A stretch of DNA of 64,000 nucleotides from Tuctoria greenei (taxonomy: Eukaryota > Streptophyta > Magnoliopsida > Poales > Poaceae): the NCBI GenBank assembly GCA_036927565.1, contig JAYESD010000004.1:88788942-88852941 (forward strand), read 5' to 3'. Shown piece after piece: positions 56,695-64,000 of the stretch. The first letter of the stretch is position 1; every line of letters begins with the position of its first letter. The notes under the pieces are model-generated. The model saw only the letters and a list, made by a program, of their open reading frames with translations, made no database searches and was not told the DNA's origin. The translations under genes and the position numbers were made by a program.

Positions 56695-57849
56695 AATCAC
56701 GGTGGTGAGTTTGTAATTACACATGATGTATGTTATAGATTCAATAAACAGACAGGGGTATGTCCTCCGTGAGAACATTCGGACCCCTCCGAGAGGGTCC
56801 GGGAAGTTCAAGTACAATTCATAGAGTCACTCCACTAAAAGTGTAACTACCTACCCTGGGTTACTACAAGATGTATAGCGCACTTAGCTTGGTCCCACAC
56901 CCTAAGTGTGTCCTTGTCTCCCTGTAAACCAGACCTACAATGAAAGACGTCATGGTGTGAGAACAGACTCCACGTGCATTTATTTTTGTACAAGGCTCGA
57001 TCTATCAATTTATCGTTTTTAATATTCTTGTCTATAATGAAGTTGTGCAATTCATTTTTAGTTTTTACCCAAATCATTCATATGTGTTGCAAGCTATATT
57101 GTTAATTTCTTTGGGTCTTAACTTGGTGTATAGTCTACTTGTCTGAATGTCAAGCCAACATAGGTTCGGAGTGTGCTATCAACTTAGCCTGGTCCTGCAC
57201 CCTAAGTACGCCACTCTACCTACACTCCGGCAGGCCTCAGTAGGGTGAGTACTAAAAAAGCATATAAGTTCGGAAGAGTTACATCAAGATACTCGCTGCC
57301 ATATCGAATTCCTTTGGGGTAAAACTGAAATAAGAACAATAAGACACAAATGATTTATAGAGAAGAGGACGAATTTACTTTTTCTTTGTATTTAATGTGC
57401 AGGAAAAACAGAAATTCTAAGCTCTCACAACAACTGGGAGGCTCAAATTCAACTATTTGTGTGGCGACCTCAGGAGCCACCAAGCTCCAATCGTCAAAGT
57501 TGTATATGTTTATACTGGGTACTGTCGGAGCTACCAAGCTCCGCCAATCCCAGGGGCCTACTATCGACGCCTCAGAATTGTAGACTTTGTACCCAAAGTC
57601 TAAAAGTACGAAGTTTTGAAGTCATCAATATACTGTCAAAACCTTTGGTATATGTACACATTCCAATTGTACACATATACGAGAGGGCCAACAAGACAGG
57701 GCACATTATATTGAAGACAAAAATAAAGTGAAGTTCATGAATAAAGTGAAGTTCATGGGCAAAATGGATTTCATTAATTTGAAGCACTGGATTACAAAAT
57801 TGGGATTACAGTGAAAAGCAAAGGGAATAAGTCCTAGCTACTAGAGTAT
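56695..57849. other. Tat B spacer between pol and antisense ORF
   Basis: No supported gene. It contains another GACCCCTCCGAGAGGGTCC palindrome at 56782-56800, two copies of a TAGCGCACTTAGCTTGGTCC / CTATCAACTTAGCCTGGTCC motif near 56875 and 57175, and a GGAGCYACCAAGCTCC pair near 57470-57540. Confidence 0.5.
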
Positions 57850-59760
57850 CTAAGTCCGGCGGAAGAATGAGGCGACCTCCTTAACAACCTCTTGGACACT
57901 AGCCTTGGCGACATCTTCCTCTTCGGCAATGGGACCTTCAAGCACCGGGTCCAGGGAGAATTGGGGGTCTTTGCTTACATAGCATGATATCACATATTCT
58001 GCCACGTTTGTAGAGAGACTTCCCCTTTGTCTCCAGCTAATCTGCGATGACATATCCCATCGCGTCGAGCTTGTCGCCAACAACATTGAGAGCCACTAGC
58101 GCTTGGTACAAGTCCAGCTCCGGGTTGTCCGTACGTATAGTACTAAACCCTAATGACGTCAGCGCATCATTGGCTCGCCCCAAGAAGTCCCATACTTGGA
58201 TGGACTCAGTCTCCTTCAAGTTATGCAGCTCCTCTACCGACTTTCGAGCGGCCGCAAGCTCCGAACCCTCCCGGATGAGGCGCTCGACCAATTTAGCAGT
58301 TTGCTACATACTCTCAGCAACTTGCTTTTCATGGTCGGTCAGCTCCGTCTCTCGGAGGTGGATGCGGTTTCGCCTCTCCGCCAAGTCCTTCTCCCTGCCT
58401 TTCACCTTCCCTTCCCTGGTGGCAACGTCAGCTTCCCTTCTCGAGAGCTCCTGCCCCATCTTCCAGTACTTCTTCTTTTCATCTTCACTCCATCGCTCAA
58501 ACTTCTTTGAGCGGTCCTCCAAATTCTGTTCACCCAGAGTCATCTTCTGGGTGACCTTCGCCTCTCTTTTCATAATATCCTCTTGCTGCTCCGGGAGCTT
58601 TTCTTCCCTTGCCTCAAGTCCGCCCGGCGCTTTGGGAGAACCTCGTTCAATTCTGAGGTTTTTGTGATGCTCATCAGCAGCATCATGCCTCTCCTTGCCC
58701 TGCTCAAGGATTTTCTTGGAGTTAGCATCGAGCGCCCGGATGACAGCCTCCTTCTCCTCGAGCAACTTATCCCAATACTCTAACTGGGATTTCTTCCCCT
58801 ATTATCCACTCCTTCTGGTCAGCCAGCCTCGTCTGGGCAAGCCTGGTCTCAAAATGGAGTCTATTGCGCCAACACCTCAATGTGTTGCGCTCCTCCTCCA
58901 GGGCTTTGCTCTAATGATCGAAGGCCAGTTGGAGCTGTCGGAGGCTAGAGCAGGCATTGTCTATGGACAACGCCAGAGGGAAAGGCTTCAGACCTGCTGG
59001 GACCATCTCCGCAGATTCCAGAGGATTTTCCATCAGAAAAATAGGGTCCCACTCTAAAAGAGAGGACCCTTGAGATTTTGGAGCACTTGGACCGCTCTCT
59101 AGGAGCCATTCAGCAGCAGCAAAAGAGGAACCCATTAGAGGAACTCCCACCGCCAGAGTAGAAGCTGAAGGTGTTGCCTCCAGGCTTTCAGTTGTTGGTT
59201 CCGAAGGCGGAGGACCTGCCGCCACCTCTTCAGGCAGCTCCGACTCTGGTTCAGCTACCTCCAGAGCAACGGCAGGAGCTTCATCTGGGGTCTCTACCGC
59301 CGCCGACTCAGGCGCTGGCACAGCAGCTTCCTCCGGTTCAACGACCGGAGCTTCAGGCGTCTCTCGCTCAACCGTCAAACATTCAACTACTTCTGGCACA
59401 AGGGCCGGAGCTTCAGTGAGTTCTGGCTCAATGGTCGGGGCTTCAATTACCTCTGGCTCAGCGGCCAGGGCTTCGATGACTTCAGGCTCAAAGGCCGAAA
59501 CTTCTGGCATCGACGGTGCTGGAGCATTAGCCACTGCCACCATTGCCAGCACTACATCTTCGACTTCTCCCCTGTGGTCCGGCTCTACCACAGGAGCTTC
59601 GGGCGAGGACTCCAAATCCAAGTCCACGACAGCTGGCGCCGGAGCTACCGTGACTTCCACCATTACTTGAAGAGGTTTGGTGCTCGAAGCCGGAGCTTCG
59701 ACAGGTGCAGCCCCGGCCGCTGCGACAGGCGCCGAAGTTCCTGACCCCTTCTTCAACACC
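57850..59760 (-). pseudogene. Tat B antisense ORF, second exon (Pro/Ala-rich then coiled coil)
   Basis: On the minus strand the exon starts just after an acceptor TTTCTAG (59761-59767) with VLKKGSGTSAPVAAAG, in frame with the first exon. A long alanine/proline/glutamate-rich linker follows (EVIEAPTIEPELTEAPALVP), then a charged helical region read in a second frame (LEEKEAVIRALDANSKKI, WSEDEKKKYWKMGQELSRRE, HLRETELTDHEKQ-like), VERLIREGSELAAARKSVEE, and an end ASFFRRT at 57850. Stops and shifts occur near 58910 and 58300. The coiled-coil end parallels that of Tat A. Confidence 0.6.
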
Positions 59761-59835
59761 CTAGAAATAAATGGAAGAGAATATTAAAGACACATCGAAA
59801 AAAAATAGCATTTTAGGGTGAGCAATCAATGCTTA
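59761..59835 (-). other. Intron in the Tat B antisense ORF
   Basis: On the minus strand, CCTAG/GTAAGC opens and TTTATTTCTAG/GGTGTTG closes a 75-base AT-rich intron. Joining restores one frame (NSIPR then VLKKGSG). It shows that the antisense transcript is, or was, spliced in its own direction. Confidence 0.7.
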
Positions 59836-61286
59836 CCTAGGGATGCTATTACCCCAGTCGCCCCGGGACCTCTTCTTTTGAGGCCCAGAGCTAGAGCCCA
59901 CCAAGTCTAGTGAGACTACGGCTTCGGACCTCAGTTGAGGACCACTCGCAACAGCCGGAGTCCTTTCGGTTGGAGCTTCTCTTGGCTGTGAAGAACTCCC
60001 GGGCCTAGAGCTTTTAGGTGGCACTGAGGCCGGGGTCGACTGCCCGGAGCTGACACTTCTTGAAGTCGCTGGCACCAGGGCAGGGGTAGCTGCAGAAGAC
60101 CTCCCCCGCCAGGGAGAATATTCCATGGTAGAAGGAGCCGGTCTGACGGACCTCCCATCAGCGTGCTTCAACTTCCTCTTCCGGTTGGATGGTTCAGCTA
60201 GCTCTTTACCCTTGCCCTTGCCAGTGTCTTCAGTCTTCCGGCTCGGGGCAGAGGCAGGACCACGCTCGGAAGCTCCGGGGATCACCAACCTGGTGGCCGG
60301 ACGCCTTTCTACCTCACCAATGTCATCAAGCACCAGCATACTCCTCCGGAGCTCCCTTTTGAATTGCGCCACCATGTTCAGAGGGAGGAAAGATGCCAGC
60401 GGAACTATGTCGTTGTTGTTGACTCTTATCCAATGCTAGAACATCTTCAGATGAAGCTCCAATGCTTCGTCATCAAGTTGGATTTCAGATCGGTTTTAAT
60501 CTGGTCGTCATCCATCACGCTGTTGAGGGCCCACGCGAGCTTCTCCCTCTTCTTCAACGGAGCCCATATATTGACCAGGAAGTTGCAGAAGACCATATGA
60601 GGAGTCACTCCACCCTCCACACATTCGCTGATCCTGGTCAAGATAGGGTTGAAGGCATCTGTCAGCACTGGAACTACACTCCAGGCGGTAGTGTCAACGT
60701 TGGGGAGACCATTGGGCAGCTCCAACTTCTCATGCTCCTCCGCTGCAATGATGATCCAATCTTTCTTCCAATCGTCCCATTTGCCGGAAGGAAACAACTT
60801 CAACTATTTGAAGGGGTAGTCCTTGCGCTTCACGAAATAGTAGAAGCCAAGAAGCTCAGTCCCCTTACCGGTGGTGTGGATGGTGAAGAAGGTGCACAAT
60901 AGCTCGACGCAGGAGGGAATACCCACCCACATCTCGCAAAAGTGGACGAATGTCGCCACAAGAAGAAGAGAATGGGGGCCAAGGTGATACAACTGCAGAC
61001 CATAAAAGTCTAGCAGCATTAAAAGAAAAGAAGAGAAAGGTGGAATGAATCCCACCATGGCGTACGCCGAGAAGTACACCATGCTGCCACTGCGCTACTT
61101 CATGAACGCGAGCTTGCCAGCGTGAACCAAGTGATTGAAGGAGTCGCTAGACCACCCCATATTGGTCCAGACCTTCTTGAAATCATCCTCACTCTTGAGG
61201 CGGCTCTTGGGGAGACCGAACTCCATTGCGGCAAAGCAGAGCAAAGAAAGGGAAGTTAGGTGGAGTTTTGGAGGCTCTGAGTGCAA
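59836..61286 (-). pseudogene. Tat B antisense ORF, first exon (putative gypsy-type transposon domain)
   Basis: Minus strand, probable start at the ATG near 61226 (MEFGLPKSRLKSEDDFK); an in-frame upstream ATG at 61286 also exists. The sequence runs through MVYFSAYAMVGFIPPFSSF and DFYGLQLYHLGPHSLL, FVHFCEMWVGIPSCVELL, FYYFVKRKDYPFK (stop), WDDWKKDWIIIAAEEHEKLE, AFNPILTRISECVEGGVTP and WAPLKKREKLAWALNSVMDD, a stop near 60447, then a serine/proline/arginine-rich segment to the intron. The first half matches the 'putative gypsy type transposon' family. Role unknown; the same domain order is seen in Tat A. Confidence 0.65.
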
Positions 61287-61761
61287 ATGTGATCGAAGGC
61301 ATAAAGAATCCTCAAACCGAGCGCGCTTTCCCTCTTAAGTAAGCCTCCGCGACGCTTGGATGGAAACCGCAGAAAGAACGAAGGGACTTTTCAAAAAGTC
61401 TACCCCGTCAATGACAAGTGGGCCTGGGGCCACCCCGACGAAGAGATCGAGGTTCTTACCCAAGGCAAACCGTTGTCATGATGAGCGGGGGAAACTCAAT
61501 GGTGGCACCTGACAGGGCGCACGGACCCGATACGGTTTTCATACTGGGAACCAGCGACCTTTAATTGTGTGAGATCCTCACTCAAAGATCTTATCTGCCG
61601 CATTCATAACAAGCCATGCGTCAATGGTTCACTCTCGGACCATCGCTCCAACAGCATATAAGAAGAATCGTGAAATCGAAGCACGGGAATCGAGAATGGC
61701 ACCACCTCCGGTAGAATAACTTAAGCCAAAGGGTTCCCCCAGAGGTGGGCCCGGGGGCCAC

Positions 61762-62622
61762 TGTCGGTACCCTGCGTTCTAGGTACCCCTTAGTACCGCG
61801 AAGAGTACAAGGAAGTTCTACCTGTCAGATTTGAAGGTCTCCTCGGGCCCCACATGTCACATTGCACTGGACCAGCTCCCCTCATATGGGTAGCTCCTGG
61901 GTCAACACGTGTAAAGGAAAACTGAAACTAAGCTCCTATCAGAGAGGAGCTCCGGTGCCAACACGTGTACAACGACCCTGGACCTAACCCCCAGCGGAGA
62001 GGAGCTCCGGTGCCGACACGTGTACAGTAGCCCCGGACCTAACCTCCTGTAAGGGAAAGCTCCGGATCCTCCACGTGTGGAGCCTTCAGACCTTCATCGA
62101 CGCATACAGTGGCAGATCTCCTTCAGCACGAACAATCAAGAGTAATTAAAGCGGCAGTTACAAGATTCAATTACGTGTTATTAATGCTATATTAACGACA
62201 CACGATCAGAGCACTGTTAATAGGGGTAACACAGCCATTAAGGCACATTATCACACTATTAATCATGCTTAATACTCTTTAGATAGTGTGTTAGGCCATT
62301 AAATACGCCAGGGCCACATGTCGGGCCAGGCAAGCTTTGTAACGGTTTGTCCATAGAACTATAAAAGGGTTGTGCTGCATGTACTCAAGATAATCTGATC
62401 TCATCTCAGCTGATCCAAGCTAACAGACATACTAGTGAACAGACTCATACAATACAACACAAAACCCGTGGATTAGGGTGTTACGCTCAGGCTGCCCGAA
62501 CCACGTAAATCTCTGGTGTCATCATCTTGATCTTGACCTCTTTTTACCCCAACCATAACAAGAACCTCCGTGGGCTGCTCCTTAACAGGTTCGGGGGATG
62601 TGTCGTTTCAAACACTTCGACA
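61762..62622 (+). repeat. Right LTR of Tat B
   Basis: 861 bp, TGTCGG...TTCGACA. CACGTG at 61906, 61962, 62017 and 62072 (spacing 56, 55, 55), TATAAAAG at 62360-62367. Followed by the target duplication ACAGG. Confidence 0.92.
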
Positions 62623-62627
62623 ACAGG

Positions 62628-63100
62628 ATTGGCAGCCACCTGGGATAATGGACTTCCCGAATGAAGCCAGTATCAAGCATCATCTTGATCTCTTCACGGA
62701 TTAAGTTCAGCCGCTTGATGGACTCCTTTCGTAGCTTCTGCTGTGTCGGTAGGGCATCAAGGTAGATCTTCGAATGCTGCTCGATCACTTCCCTGGGGAT
62801 GTCGAGCATCTGCGACGGTTGCCAGGCAAACAAGACGACATTAGCTCGAAGGAAAGCAATGAGCGTTGATCCTGCTTGTTGTCTAGACTCCTCATAATAC
62901 GGTGGTCTGGGCAGCATCAGAGCACATCTGCAAAGTCTGGATGGGTTCATTGTCATTGTCAGAGGGTTGCACCCGTGGTGCAGTGGTGTAGTCATGCTTG
63001 CGCGAGCTCGTCGAAGGATGAATAGGTCCAGCATCGCTTGGGGCAGGTGTTGGGGCTGCTGCTAGTGCTTGAAGCTCCTCCAAAGCAGACACCACTGTAG
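62628..63100 (-). pseudogene. Tat A reverse transcriptase, N-terminal part
   Basis: Minus strand: QPSQMLDIPREVIEQHSKIY and NLIREEIKMMLDTGFIREVH, the entry to RT, cut at 62627 by the Tat B insertion. Together with 49011-49799 it forms one RT, its halves 12.8 kb apart. Confidence 0.8.
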
Positions 63101-63840
63101 TGCGATCTTTGCAAATCTTGAGGATGTCGGAGGGAGTCAGCATCTTGAGGATGAGATAGCCGTAGTGGGCTACAGCCATAGATCGGTACAGGGCTGGCCT
63201 ACCAATGATGGTGTGCTAGGGGAGGTTAACCTCCACGATGTCGAACAAGATGTTCTCCGTCCTTAAGTTCTCAGGTGTCCTGAGGGTCACCCGGAGGTGG
63301 ATGTTGCTGTACGAGATAATACTCCCTGGCCCTACCCCCGAGAATGGTCTCGATGAGGCGAGCTTGGACACGGGGATCTTCATCTTGTCGAAGGCCGCAC
63401 GACTGATGAGGTTGAGGCCGGCCCCACCATCTATTAGGACATGGTAGAACATGATGTTGGCGACGGTGGGGGCGATGAGGAGGGGCAAAAGCCCAGCTCC
63501 CACCATGTTTTTGGGGCAATCAGAGGCATCGAAGTTGATCACCATCTCCATCCATCTGTGATGCAGCGCTGAGGCGTCAGTAGGATCTAGCGATGATACT
63601 GCCCGACGTAGGGTCTTGATTGCATTCCGGGATGCGGGTTCCCAAGAACCCCCACCGATGATGTGGAGTGATTTGTGACGCTCGTGGTCACCTTTGAGGT
63701 CAAGATCCTCAGCCTGGTAGACCATTTCAACAGCCCGTTCATGCTTTTAGAACTCCATCTCCACCTCTTTGCTAACATAAGGGTCGAACCTTTTGTGGCT
63801 CGATCTTGCTGCTGCTCGCATGCTTGATACGTACCATTGT
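63101..63840 (-). pseudogene. Tat A protease, with most of gag missing
   Basis: Minus strand ATG near 63838 (MVRIKHASSSKIEPQ) soon reaches a stop; in the next frame HERAVEMVYQAEDLDLKGDH, GGGSWEPASRNAIKTLRRA, INFDASDCPKNMVGAGLLPL and the protease active site VLIDGGAGLNLISRAAF follow, then SGVGPGSIISY. Only about 35 codons separate the start from protease-side sequence, so the gag domain seen in Tat B (about 400 codons) is lacking. Confidence 0.78.
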
Positions 63841-63872
63841 AATGAATGTGTAACCACTTTTTTGTAGTAAGA

Positions 63873-63894
63873 AGCCCCTACCTGAAGTGCCAAA
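63873..63894 (-). other. Primer-binding site of Tat A
   Basis: Minus strand TTTGGCACTTCAGGTAGGGGC directly inside the 5' LTR; similar to the Tat B site. Confidence 0.75.
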
Positions 63895-64000
63895 TGTTGA
63901 AGTGTTCTTACGACACTTCCCCCGGCCTGCTACACGTGCAGCCCGCAGAGGTTCTTGATCAACACGGCTTAGTCCTCGATCAAGGGATTGCGCGTATGAG
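63895..64000 (-). repeat. 5' LTR of Tat A, cut by the window end
   Basis: Plus-strand TGTTGAAGTGTTC...ACGACACTTCCCCCGGCCTG matches the start of the copy at 40910, continuing through GAGGTTCTTGATC and CAAGGGATTGCGCGTATGAG. Confidence 0.85.

Larger units (their letters stand above)
49805..62622 (+). mobile_element. Tat-like Ty3-gypsy element (Tat B), plus strand, inserted in Tat A
   Basis: LTRs at 49805-50664 (860 bp) and 61762-62622 (861 bp), TGTCG...CTTCGACA, with a perfect 5-bp target duplication ACAGG (49800-49804 and 62623-62627). The PBS is TTTTGGCACGCCAGGTAGGGG at 50665-50685, and the purine tract before the right LTR is GGTGGGCCCGGGGGCCAC at about 61744-61761. gag-pol is on the plus strand (50704-56694), then a spacer and a spliced antisense ORF (57850-61286). 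All genes carry stops. Confidence 0.92.
40910..64000 (-). mobile_element. Tat-like Ty3-gypsy element (Tat A), minus strand, right LTR cut by the window edge
   Basis: The 3' LTR is at 40910-41937. The 5' LTR begins at 63895 and runs off the window. Both show TGT(C/T)RAAG...ACGACACTTCCCC...GCCTG at the same offset. The PBS lies just inside the 5' LTR (minus strand TTTGGCACTTCAGGTAGGGGC, 63873-63894), and a purine tract GGTGGACCCAGGGGCCAC precedes the 3' LTR. Protease and RT (62628-63725) and the rest of RT, RNase H and integrase (46520-49799) are on the minus strand. A long ORF antisense to pol lies at 42402-45000. The gap between the RT pieces is the Tat B insertion. Confidence 0.85.

Overview
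The window looks like a gene-poor, transposon-packed stretch of a grass (Poaceae) nuclear genome. No housekeeping gene, rRNA, tRNA or CRISPR array was found. Almost every base belongs to mobile elements nested inside one another. The grass call is inferred from the element types: a Rim2-like CACTA element ending in CAGTG, a chromodomain gypsy element with LTRs over 3 kb and an extra 5' ORF, Tat-type gypsy elements with antisense ORFs, and a Tourist-like MITE with a TAA target duplication.

Layout. (1) 1-14486: the 3' part of a CACTA DNA transposon whose 5' end lies outside the window. It holds a ~752-bp tandem array (10 units), an antisense ORF, a TATA box and repeat-rich leader, a six-exon gene coding for a Ptta/En/Spm-type protein joined to a Ulp1-like cysteine peptidase, 48-bp subterminal repeats and the CAGTG terminus. 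(2) 15463-39806: an old, broken Ty1/copia element on the minus strand. It is split by a MITE (16450-16794) and by a Tekay/del-like gypsy element (17116-36974). The 5' LTR of that gypsy element was in turn split by a young CRM-like gypsy element (17961-25477, LTRs about 99% identical). (3) 40910 to beyond 64000: a Tat-like gypsy element (Tat A) on the minus strand. It is split by a second Tat-like element (Tat B, 49805-62622) on the plus strand. Both carry a long antisense ORF related to the 'putative gypsy type transposon' family.

Insertion order can be read from target duplications: copia, then Tekay-like, then CRM-like; and Tat A, then Tat B. All polyproteins carry stops or frameshifts, so none of these copies looks autonomous.

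The most unusual signals are: an ORF between the primer-binding site and gag of the Tekay-like element whose N-terminus imitates the histone H3 tail and whose C-terminus is strongly acidic; the ~752-bp array seeded by CACTA subterminal sequence; evenly spaced G-boxes in the Tat B LTR; and a low-complexity segment inserted between reverse transcriptase and RNase H in both Tat elements.
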